A DNA stretch of 64,000 bases from Paramecium pentaurelia (Eukaryota > Ciliophora > Oligohymenophorea > Peniculida > Parameciidae). Position numbers and translations under genes: made by a program. The notes below the pieces were generated by a model. The model searched no databases. It was not told the origin of the DNA and worked only from the letters and a program-made list of their open reading frames with translations. This document shows, piece by piece, positions 48,618 to 58,499 of the stretch. The DNA is taken from the NCBI GenBank assembly GCA_905183005.1, contig CAJJDO010000035.1, positions 394,338 to 458,337 on the forward strand, given 5' to 3'. Within the stretch, counting starts at the first letter, position 1. Each line of letters begins with the position of its first letter.

Positions 48618-49150
48618 ATGGGAACTTGTGGAGGAAAGAAAACAAACGACACTAAAACAATGAAAAAAGTAAAAAAAAATAAATATAAAGATGAGAGAAT
48701 AAGACATAAATAATACTGGAAATGATGTAAAGGCCAATAATGAATAGAATATAATTACAAAAAGAAATGAATAAGATGGGGATATTCTAAAATAACAATA
48801 ACAAGAGCAAGTTAAGACAGAAATCTAATATAAACCTGTTGAAGATTAGGCCTCTTAAACTATACAAGATAAAAGTTAAAAATAAACAGATTATCATAAA
48901 TTAAGTGAAATTATGCCCAAACCTGAAATTTTTACTACTACTCCAATAATTTAATTATCAAAAAAGAAATTTTAAGATGATGATCCAGCCAAGCATCATT
49001 TGGAAGTATGAGATTGTTTTGAAATAGTGCATTAAAAATTAAAATGATAGAGGCTTGTCAAATATCAATATAGGATTACCTGTCAAATTTGAAAATAAAT
49101 TTAAAGTTGAAATTGAAGGTTCATATTAATAATATTAATAAAATAAATGA
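48618..49150 (+). CDS. Small MGTC-start polar protein (162 aa), unassigned
   Basis: Start ATG 48618 (MGTCGGKKTNDTKTMKK), stop TGA 49148-49150; introns 48669-48690 (ends AAG) and 49006-49027, both 22 nt, leave 163 codons. The product is Lys/Gln/Asp-rich and probably disordered (DILKQQQQEQVKTEIQYKP), with no domain. MGTC followed by Gly and Lys is a candidate myristoylation/palmitoylation signal, so it may sit on a membrane. Its TGA overlaps the ATG of the Pet127-like gene (ATGA, 49147-49150). Because the two frames abut so exactly, transcript data would be needed to exclude an unrecognised last exon. Confidence 0.6.
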
Positions 49151-50803
49151 TAAAATCCAGATTTTTTTTTTCATATTAAGCAAAAGGTGTATTTAGAAGA
49201 AAAAATCAAAATATTAGAAGAGAGGATTTTGTGGTAAAAGTGGCAGATGAAGATGTACATTCAAAAAGATTGGCATCAGCATTAAACATCGATGATAATC
49301 AAAGTGAAATAAGCTATCCAACATCATAATCCAATTTTTTTTTTAGAGAATCTAACTTATAAAAATTAGATCTATCCGATTTATATCGTATCGATTTTGA
49401 TAATAGTGATAAAATTTCTATTGTTCCCACATTGATTGAACCATTAGAAAATATAGTTAAAAACCCAGGAATTTATCCAATCTCTGAATTCAAAAATCAC
49501 CACAATTATAATTACTTAAAACAAATCTAAAGGGATGCTTAAATGAATAAATTTGATGTTTATATTCCTCCCTCTAAAGATGTTACACTTTAATAATTTG
49601 CCAAAGCCTTGAATTTAAGATATTGGTACTAAATTCATCTATTTTAGTGTTTCAACAAGTACATTTTCTAATGTGCTCAGTTAAATTTTCTACTTACTTA
49701 GTGGCTTCCATGGTCCTGATTTTAGTGGTGTTTTCGAATAGTTCCCTGATGAACCAAGAAAGTTTATGATCTCATAAAGAAAACCAACATCTGCATTATT
49801 ACATAGGGTTGATGAAAACATGTATGCTTTGGATGGAGATCCTGGTATTTTCGAGGAAGAACTCATTGAACTCTTAATGACTGGTAAAATTGTGGAAAGA
49901 CAATTAACATAAGACAAAGAGGAATTTGAAAATAGATATATTAAATTAGATCCAAATATGCCACTTGTAGATGACTTTCATAGATTTATGGAATTAAATA
50001 ATGAAATGTGTTTGAGATCCTAAATTGATTGTAGGAATCGATCTGATAATCCTATTGTTTTTGAAATTAAAGCCAGAGGAGCATGTCCTATAAGATATGA
50101 TTATCCAAATTATAGAGATTATTTAGATTATGAAGTCAATTAATATAAAGGATTGTTTTAATCTTTTGAAAGGGAATATTATGATTTAATAAGAGGAGCA
50201 TTCTTAAAATGGGCTATTTAATTAAAAATTGGTAGAATGGATGGAGCATTTGTAGCATATCATAATTTATTAGAAATACAAGGGTTTGAATATATCAAAT
50301 CTTCAGAAATATATAAAAGAGTATTTGGAACTGAAGAATTTAGTGATTTAAGTTTATTAGTAGGATCAAGAATAGCTACTAAAATGTTTGATGAAATCAT
50401 TGCAGATATCAATGAAGATTTTGAAACTTTAAAAATAGGACTTTATTCACAAAGTTTTACAAAAAAATTAATATTGTTTGTAGAAATTATTAAAGATAAA
50501 ACAGAATTTTAAAAAGTATTTAAGTAAGAAAATCTAAAAGATGAATATGATTATTATACTAAGCATCCTTTAAAAAATAAAGTTCTTAAATATGAATTCT
50601 TGCTAAAACCTGAAATCAATGGAATTGAATATTGTTACCCTACAATTTTTAGAAAAAATGATTTGATTTCAATTAAATATAAATTAAGGAGTTTGGGATA
50701 AGCTGATTTTGGAGACTATATGAATTTTCTTCACGATTGTTATAAACACGAAGAAATTAATATAGAAATCAATTATTCTGGAGCTTGGTAGAAATCAATG
50801 TGA
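49147..50803 (+). CDS. PET127: Pet127-like mitochondrial RNA-processing protein (544 aa)
   Basis: Start ATG 49147 (MIKSRFFFSYQAKGVFRRK), stop TGA 50801-50803; one 22-nt intron at 49626-49647 leaves 545 codons. The N-terminus is basic, hydroxylated and free of acids for about 25 residues, as expected of a mitochondrial presequence. Pet127-family blocks: FAKALNLRYCVSTSTFSNVL, SQIFYLLSGFH, CLRSQIDCRNRSDNPIVFEI, KARGACPIRYDYPNYRDY, FERE-YYDLIRGAFLKWA, and KIGRMDGAFVAYHNLLEIQG. In yeast Pet127 works in mitochondrial RNA 5' processing and decay; the nuclease-like fold suspected for the family uses acidic residues that are present here. The assignment is from recalled family patterns. Confidence 0.85.
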
Positions 50804-51455
50804 ATAATTATAATAATCTCAAAAGAAATCATTTAAATTTTATTTATTTTTTATTTCGTATTTCTAGCTATATAAATTCTTATTAGATTGATCTTAATTT
50901 AAAAAGCTTATTAAAAAATATTGATTTCTGGTTAATCTTTTATTATTTAATAAAAAATCTATTTTATAAAAAAATAATCACCTAAAAGTAAAAAGATACA
51001 CTAAAAAAATATTTTAAAATTACTTTCCTCATTTAATTAAAAGTGTAAATTAACTGGTTGAACAATGAAGTTCTAAAATTTTGATGCCATATATCTTAAT
51101 AAAATCATTTTATCTTAATATAAGTTTGGCTTAAATATCATTATAGATATGTAATTTTTCCTTTTATTTTTGAAGCATATATTTTCAGAATTCAATTTAA
51201 TAATTTACTTACTTATTTTGAAGTTTGAGTTTGGATTATTGAAATTAATCAAAAAATGAAACTATTAAATAAAAGTAAAGTTGGATTATATTTTGAATTA
51301 TGATCATAAAGAAATATATTATTAACGAAAATGACATGTTATAAAATTATACTCAAAAATAATTACATTAAAACAATCGAATAAGATAAAAATAATAATA
51401 AACAAAGAGATGTATTTTGAATCTATTTTATTCTATTTGAGAATAACTATAAATA
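50804..51455. other. AT-rich spacer between convergent genes
   Basis: About 650 bp between the 3' ends of the Pet127-like gene (+) and a TTLL gene (-). No frame or RNA supported; long A/T runs only. Confidence 0.55.
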
Positions 51456-53248
51456 TCATTCATTCTTTTAGGTGTTTTCAATTTTTTAAAAGCTAAATGT
51501 CTTTATTTGTAACATTTTGAATACTGGTTTAGGGGGTTATTCAATTGGAGGAGGGTATATTAATTTTTATTAATTTGATGATTAATTTAGATTTTAATGT
51601 TAATTTCCATATAAAGGTTTTCTAACAGCACTCATAGGTCTATTTACAACGGCTATGCTGCTAAAAGGTCTTTATTAGGAGGGAGTTCTAGTTTAAGGAG
51701 CAACAGTTCTGAGAGTTAATTACTGAATTGTTTAACCATCTAATTCAGTAAAGGATTTATTTGTTGAGAGTCTTTTAGGAATTTTAGCTAAAGGAGGTTT
51801 AGACTCAGTTTAAAGTTTGAGTATTTTATCAGGTTGTTTTGTAAATTCTAACTATTATTAAATAATTATTGTTTGTTCTTTCTCTTTTTGTTTTGGTGGC
51901 ATAAATTATTCATAATATTATAAATTCTATCTGATATAGTTACACATATACTTCATCAGGGTAAACTCTAACATAGCCATTTAGATGTTTATTTTCAAAA
52001 ATTGTAAATTAATTTATTTATTTTTCTTTTTCATCTTAACTCATTTTTGGAGGTCTTTAAAAAGTAGGAGCTCTTTTTTAATCTAAATAATTTTTCTTTG
52101 GTTTATTTCTAATATCTAATAAAATTAATGTATCTAAGATTAAATTTTTTTTAATGATTTTATCTAAAGGTGTATCAGTTGAAAATGATGGAGTATGATT
52201 AACTTCAAGTAACCATGGTTTGAGATTAGAATCCAAGAGAATATCAAAGCCAAATAATTCAAAGCATTATTCTATTCCATCTACATTATGCTATTGTGAT
52301 CTATACAAATGTGCTAAATCTGGTTATACACTTTGAATTGTCTTAACAATCACTGATTTAATTTATGAAATCAACTAATCAACATCATGGCCTTATTCTT
52401 TCAAATACTAAAGTAATAACATAAAATTACATACTTTAAATACTGATGAGAGTGATCTTTTATGTCCAACATCATCTTTATTTGTGTCATTATTAAATAC
52501 AAAGTCTTTACTTCTTTTATTAATAGCATAATTTGTTAAATGCATAGTAACACTACTTAAATTCTTCTTTTAAGGTTTTACATACTTTTTAGTAGAAAAT
52601 CTTGCTAATCCTTCTTAATACATAAAGATTTTAAGTGGAGTTATAGATTTAAGCATAACATAAATTCTAAAATTCATTTAAACTATTTTATACCTTAAAT
52701 CAAATTTCAATCCATCAATTAAATATGGATTACTGATATATTCTTATACTACATAATGTTTATCTAAAAATGGATCAAGCTTCTTTGTTAAAAATATTCC
52801 TCTTCCTTAACAATTAGCTTCTGGTTTAATAATAAAAATTCCTGTTCCTTATTTATTTCTCAATTCTTCACTTTAATAAGGTAAATGCCATGTTTTTGGA
52901 TAGAAATCATAATCTTAAGGATATTGTTTACGCATTTTATTTAAATTTCTACACAATTCATTTTTTTTTCCTAACATATATGATCCAGGGAAATGATTGA
53001 TTCTTTAATAAGGTAATAAACGACGATATTCTTCATCTGTTACATAAGTATCCTTCCAAAAGATATGACATTCAAATTCTGATGGAGTAGTCTTCCAATC
53101 CAGTATTTATACAACTTCATCAATTACTTTATACTTGGTCTCTTAATTGCTTTAATTAATATTTACATTCTAAATTGATTTAGATTTTTCTTTTAACAAA
53201 ATTTCTTTACAATTAAGCTAGTTATTGAAGTGTAAAAATTTCACTCAT
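51456..53248 (-). CDS. Tubulin-tyrosine-ligase-like protein, glutamylase-like (570 aa)
   Basis: Start ATG 53246-53248 (MSEIFTLQQLAQLQ), stop TGA 51456-51458. Three introns (28 nt beginning GTT near 53185; 27 nt after FDLR; 25 nt ending at about 51922) leave exactly 571 codons. The TTL domain runs from about residue 40 to 370: YQRINHFPGSYMLGKKNELC, KTWHLPYQSEEL, IFIIKPEANCQGRGIFL (ATP-binding), DLRIYVMLKSI, VTMHLTNYAINK and ELFGFDILLDSNLKPWLLEV followed by NHTPSFS. The last 190 residues are basic and proline-rich, probably a microtubule-binding tail. The NHFPG and LPYQSEEL blocks suggest the polyglutamylase branch. It is a distant paralogue of the TTLL at 7.7-10 kb. Confidence 0.92.
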
Positions 53249-53758
53249 ATATTCAAATAATAATTATTATATAAATTTATCTATTATCCAATCAAATTAG
53301 TTATTCATTCTAATAGATGCTAAATTATTATGTAAATGATTGAAGATTGTATTGATAACTTGTAATGTTTTAATAAAGATAAAACAGAAGAATTAGATTT
53401 TATTGATAAATAATAATGAATAGTATTTCCTTAATTAGAACATTATGATATCAAAAAATAAGACACAATTTACTAAATTTATTTCTATTTCTAACTTTTA
53501 AAATGAATCATTTACATATTCTTTAATAAATGAATCAACTTTTCAATTATATTATAATCAAAACTTTCTAATTTATATAATAGTATTATACTTAAATTTT
53601 ATGCAAATTGAATTCAATAATTAATTAACTCCTTGAAATTTATTCAATATTAATACTAATTGAAATTTTCTTCTATTGCAATTATTTTTTATTATAAGAA
53701 CTTTAGTGATGAGAATTAATTTAAACAATAATTAAAAAGTTATGCGTACACATTCAAA
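53249..53758. other. AT-rich spacer, no gene seen
   Basis: About 510 bp. A 27-codon plus-strand frame (53336-53419, MIEDCIDNLQCFNKDK) is polar and gene-like in composition but too short and isolated to call. Otherwise A/T only. Confidence 0.5.
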
Positions 53759-54102
53759 TCATTCATCAAATTATATGCAATTTTCACAAATATCAAAATC
53801 ACATGTTCTACATGAATATGCTTATGATATAGATTTTTCACACAAATCACAAGAATGATGTGGCAAATTACTCATAAATTGCATTCTAAATAGATAATCC
53901 ATAATTACTTATGATTACCACCACAATAAAATCCATCAAGAGGAGGTTTAATACATTCATTGCAAACTCCTTATTTACATTCTGTACAATAATATTAAGA
54001 TAATTTTTTTGCTTTTAAACAAATAAGACAACTTTATATTTTTTTACTTTTCCATTATAACTGATGATATTTTGGGCAATAAGGAAGTATAAATTAATTC
54101 AT
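53759..54102 (-). CDS. Small zinc-binding protein, ZZ/C1-like (106 aa)
   Basis: Start ATG 54100-54102 (MNQFILPYCPKYHQLQ), stop TGA 53759-53761; one 23-nt intron after GGNHK leaves exactly 107 codons. The protein is built of Cys/His pairs: CLICLKAKKLSQYYCTEC, GVCNEC, DGFYCGGNHK, then HHSCDLCEKSISQAYSCRTC and DFDICENC. The last block matches ZZ or plant-type C1 zinc fingers (C-x2-C...Y.C..C.FD.C..C), which bind proteins or lipids. There is no catalytic domain. It may be an adaptor; function unknown. Confidence 0.75.
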
Positions 54103-54498
54103 TATTAATATAATAATGAGTAAATTATTTTGATAATAATATTGCTAAAATATAAAAACAAAACTAATCGAAATTTAAGAATATGTTAAAACTATTATCA
54201 AAAGTAAATAGAAAAGTTAATATTCTCTATCTTAAAGACAATATTAATAAATTAATCATTCATTTAATGTTTTGATGAAATAATTAGGAATATTTATATA
54301 GAATATGCGAATTGTTATATATTCTTAAATATTTCTAAAATAAGTTGAATTAAAATGATTAAACTATCTATTTAATATATTATTATAATATTGAAAGAGT
54401 ATGAATACTAGGTTTATTTATATATCAAAAATAATGAATTAAGGAATTGTATATGCATTAAAATTTATATCTTTTTAATTAATATTTTTTAAAATCAA
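54103..54498. other. AT-rich spacer between divergent genes
   Basis: About 400 bp between a minus-strand zinc-binding gene start and the plus-strand P1 start, so it should contain both promoters. No recognisable element. Confidence 0.5.
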
Positions 54499-54890
54499 AT
54501 GGCAAAAGCAGCAAAAGACACAAGACCAATTGCAGATTAAGCTACTTCAGAGGCTGCATGTACTTATGCCGCTCTCATCTTGTATGAAGATAATCAAGAT
54601 GTACATGAATCTATCTAAATCAGATCGACGCTACTAAATTAGCTAAGATCGTTAAAGCAGCTAATTTAAGAATTGAACCAATTTGGACAAAGGTTTTTGA
54701 AAAAGCTTTGAAAGGAAAAAAAATTGGTGATTTATTACATGGAAACAGCGGAAATGCAGGAGGTGCACCAGCAGCACAAACTACAGCTACACCAGCTGCA
54801 GCAGAAGCAAAGAAGCCTGAGCCTGTAAAGGAGGTTAAGAAAGCTGAAGAACCAGAAGAAGATGTTGATATGGGTGGTTTATTTGATTGA
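54499..54890 (+). CDS. RPLP1: 60S acidic ribosomal protein P1 (122 aa)
   Basis: Stalk protein that recruits and activates translation GTPases. Start ATG 54499 (MAKAAKDTRPIADQATSE), stop TGA 54888-54890; one 23-nt intron (54601-54623) leaves 123 codons. The N-terminal dimerisation helices read YAALILYEDNQDIDATKL, AKIVKAANLRIEPIWTKVF and ALKGKKIGDLL; then an Ala/Gly/Pro hinge; then the acidic tail ending EEDVDMGGLFD. That tail departs from the usual DDDMGFGLFD by losing the central FG, so its affinity for elongation factors could differ. The EP-x-W-x-x-x-F pattern marks P1 rather than P2. Confidence 0.94.
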
Positions 54891-55243
54891 AAATGAATAT
54901 AAAATCGTACATTAATATTTTAATATATATAAATATATAAATAATTGTATTAGGAAACATAAAACGAGACTTAGTTAATTGTAAATAAGACTTTATAGTA
55001 TAATATTAGTATTTAAACCAATAATATAAATATTAATAATTCAAAGTTATCTCATTATTATTTAGAATGATAATTAAAATTCTTAAAAGGATAATAGAAA
55101 TAATGAATTTTGAATATTTTTGGATAATAATTTGATATGGATAATATAGGGATATTAGAAAGTAAAGCATAAGAAGATTAAAATGAAGGAACTATATAAG
55201 ATTATTATTATTTTCAAGAGATTAATCATAAAATTAATAAATT
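54891..55243. other. AT-rich spacer between convergent genes
   Basis: About 350 bp between the 3' ends of P1 (+) and the coiled-coil gene (-). A plus-strand frame from 55136 runs antisense into that gene and is not called. Confidence 0.5.
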
Positions 55244-56247
55244 TCATATGTATTTTTCTCTTGATTATTCTAAACTATTTCTTTAAAATATTCCCTTAAA
55301 TAATTCATTTAATTTTTCAACTTCTTGATTTCTTACTGAAATCAAATCTTATCTCACCTAAATTTAATTATTATTATAATTACTCTATCAATTTCAGATT
55401 TCATTTTTATTTCACTTTCTTCTTTATCATAAAATCTTTTTAATTCTAATTTTAAATCAATATTTTCTTATTTGAGTAATTTAAATTGATGTTCAAACTC
55501 TTAATAATTTTATTTCAACTAATTATTCATTTCTTTGTATTATTATAATTTAGCAATTTCTTAATGTTAATCTTAAATAACTAATTTAAATTCATCTAAT
55601 TGTTAATTGATTTCTATCCTACTTTATCTCATTTCATGCTACAATTTTTTTTTTTCATTTTTATATTCCTTGATTTCAGCTTTCAATTTTATGTTTTCAG
55701 CTTTTAAAGGCTCAGTTCCAAATAATAAGTCATCTAATTTTGATATTTCAGATTTTAATTGTTCATTTTCAATTTATTATTCTACAACATACTCTTCAAA
55801 TTATCGTTACTTTTCTAATTGTAACGACTAAATTATATTTTTTATGTACATTCAAATTTTCATTCTCATCCCTTAAATGCTATACTAAATCTCTTAACTC
55901 TTAGATATCATTTATTAATTGGTCTCTTTCTTAAGTGTATTTTTTTGTTCTTTACTTATCCTTTTCTTGATGCTTAATCTATTCTGACAATGCAACTCTC
56001 GTCTTATTTAGATCTTCTCGTAATTTTTGATTTTGGATTTGGAGATCTGTAATAGTTTGATCTTTCTTTAGGAATTCTTCTTTTAAAACTTCCATCTGAA
56101 TTCAATTCAATATAATTGTACCCTCTCCCTCTGCTCTTTCAATTAACTAATATAGTATTATTCTTGTTCAATTTGCTTAAGCTCATTAATTCTAAGCTAG
56201 TCATAATTGGGCAACACCTCGACGAACTTGGCAGTCTGTTAATGCAT
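55244..56247 (-). CDS. Coiled-coil protein (309 aa), unassigned
   Basis: Start ATG 56245-56247 (MHQQTAKFVEVLPNYD), stop TGA 55244-55246. Introns 56096-56121, 55828-55849 and 55358-55383 leave exactly 310 codons. After 20 residues almost the whole protein is a continuous heptad-type helix rich in Q, E, K and L (VEVLPNYDQLRINELKQIE at the start; LKLELKRFYDKEESEIKM near the end). There are no globular domains. Short coiled-coil proteins like this are common in ciliary and basal-body structures, but no specific orthologue is recognised. Confidence 0.82.
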
Positions 56248-56924
56248 TATATTTTAATATCAAAGTTAGTCTTAGAAATAATTATCTGAAGATAATTGAT
56301 TAATTTTGTTAGCAAGATCTCTAGAAAATAATAAGTAATTTAAAGATTAGATACTCATAACAAATACTTCAAAAAAGATTTTTTATCATTTTAAAAAGCA
56401 AAATATCATAGATATTAATAGAAGTAACTCTATATATTTTGTATTTTAATTGAGTTTTTCAAGCATATTTTTTTAATCAGTTTTAATTTTTATATAATTA
56501 ATTTTGAATTATGTCTTATACAGTATCTTGTACTATATTTATAATCAACATCACTATTGTTTACTTTTTGATATTATTATGTGATTCATAACTTTATTTG
56601 TTAATCAATTAATGGAATTAACAAGTTTAATATAATTTTTAGCTTTATCACTAAGTTTTACAATCCCTTCTATTTTATTAGCTAAACATCACTCAAGGAA
56701 TTAAATTTAGATAATGACAGATAGAACTCGTATGCATATAATTAAATAGAGCATTTTTGGGTTAAATGTTAATGCAAATGAATTTGAAATTATTGAAAAA
56801 AAAAAAGTTTACTATAGGTTAGAAGAAGATGATATTTTAATTCAAATATGGCTAACTACTGTAGGGTTGGATGAATAATTAAAGAATTTTGTTAATGATA
56901 ACATGCATATACAATAAATAGATA
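56248..56924. other. AT-rich spacer, no gene seen
   Basis: About 680 bp upstream of the coiled-coil gene and downstream of a Myb gene. A plus-strand frame from 56714 is the antisense shadow of the Myb gene's last exon and is not a gene. Confidence 0.55.
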
Positions 56925-57856
56925 TCAACTTTGTTATTATTGGGTTGCCAGAAAACCTGGTAATTGAGCGAAAAAGGCCATGCTTTTTAATCTCTCAATG
57001 AACAGAGCTTACATTATAAATTATTATTGAAGAGTAGGCATAACTTAAATCATAGGGGTATTTGTATTGGGTTATTAAATTGGCGGATCTAATTTAGATA
57101 ATAATTTAGAAACAATTATTTCATCAGAATCAAGGGATTATATCTAATATTGTTATATGAAAAATAGACTACATGATTTCTTCTGTAGGCATTAATCAAA
57201 GAATTGTAAGCATTTTTCACTTGATTTTCAGTTCTTCCTTTAATTTATTTAGAAATCACAGACCACTTTTTTCCTTACTTTTAAACTAATTGCAACAATT
57301 GAACTTATTCTGATTCAGTCCATGGACACTTGTTAAGTTCTGGGTCTATGTAATTATTCCATCTTTCCCTCAATTACTTTGCATGCCTCATAATGGAACT
57401 TATACGGTTATACTCTATAGCAACGTGAGTCCAAGAAATAAATTTTTGCGTCATCACTTTTTTTAAGATTTCATCCTCTTCAATAGTCCATGGAGATTAT
57501 TTCAAATCTGTCTTTAACATTCCTATCCATTTCGAATTTAACAATTCTGGAGGTGCTCCAAGTATTTCTGATAGTGCAATCCAATCGTCATCGTTCTAAT
57601 CAATTTAAACATAAATTCATACAGGTTTTAAGTCTGTTCGACCCTATTTCTCTAAATATTTTAGAGTGGTCCAAATAAAAATCATTTTGTCCTTTCGTTA
57701 CCACTTATGTGAAGTATGTTTAGTAAATTCTACAAAGTAATTTGTAATGTTTTTAGGTAAACTTTTTTCTTCAATCTTTAAAATCTTTTTCACTTGCTTC
57801 AAGGCAACAGGTTTCTGCTTCAGATCTCCCAATCCATCAAGGAATTGTTAAAACAT
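56925..57856 (-). CDS. Myb-repeat DNA-binding protein (291 aa)
   Basis: Start ATG 57854-57856 (MFQQFLDGLGDLKQK), stop TGA 56925-56927; introns of 27 nt (within 57585-57645) and 29 nt (within 57125-57185) leave exactly 292 codons. Three Myb-type units: a divergent first (DDDWIALSEILGAPPELLNS), then PWTIEEDEILKKVM...SWTHVAIEY...RHAKQLRERWNNYIDPEL, then PWTESEQVQLLQLV...KKWSVISKQIKGRTENQVKN. The second and third match the R2R3 pattern of Myb regulators. The 80-residue tail is Gln/Pro-rich with hydrophobic patches, as in activation domains (ends LATQQQQS). Likely nuclear; targets unknown. Confidence 0.88.
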
Positions 57857-58499
57857 CACTTAGTAAAAGGATATTTCCTTGTAAAAATAAAAATAATTAT
57901 CTTTGAAATCATCTATAACATATCAACTAAATAAGGGGTGCAGAGTAACTGAACGATAATATAATTTACTTAAATTCATAAAATAAGAAGAATACATCAT
58001 CATCTTTAGAATTCTTAATCTTTTTTTTGAAAATATTATATGATTAAACAAATTATAAGTTTTCAATTTTCCTATCGACCTCAATTTTACATTAAATCGA
58101 TATTCAAATATTATTGTTTTCTTTACTGAAGTTCTAATTATCATCATATATTTTAAACATTAAGTTAAAATATTATATAGAATTAATAATATATTTAATA
58201 ATAAAACTCAAATTCTCAATACACATAAATTAAATTAAGTTGCATTTTAAATTTATTAGAAATCTAAATAATTCATTCAATATTTTTGATTATTAATAAA
58301 ATATTCTCATAATACTCATTGTCCATAGTATTCATATTAAATTAATAATATACTACATTAATAATACATTATTAAATTATAACAATTGTTTATATTTTGT
58401 CTTATTAGAAATTAAATTTTAATAAAATCAATTTAATATGCTCAATAAATTAAAATATATTTATTTTTTCGTTACAACCTCATATATAAATTTTATATT
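57857..58499. other. AT-rich spacer, no gene seen
   Basis: About 640 bp. A minus-strand frame at 57923-58147 is short, lacks flanking exons and has no recognisable domain, so it is not called. Otherwise featureless A/T DNA that must hold the Myb gene's promoter. Confidence 0.5.

Noticed and set aside
55136..55329. Small plus-strand frame beginning MDNIGILESK
   Set aside because: Its 3' half overlaps the minus-strand coiled-coil gene and it has no domain or intron support.
56714..57160. Plus-strand frame of 148 codons with a single internal TGA at 56999, a candidate for stop-codon readthrough
   Set aside because: It lies opposite the last exons of a minus-strand Myb gene whose splicing and frame are fully consistent; the plus reading is its antisense shadow.
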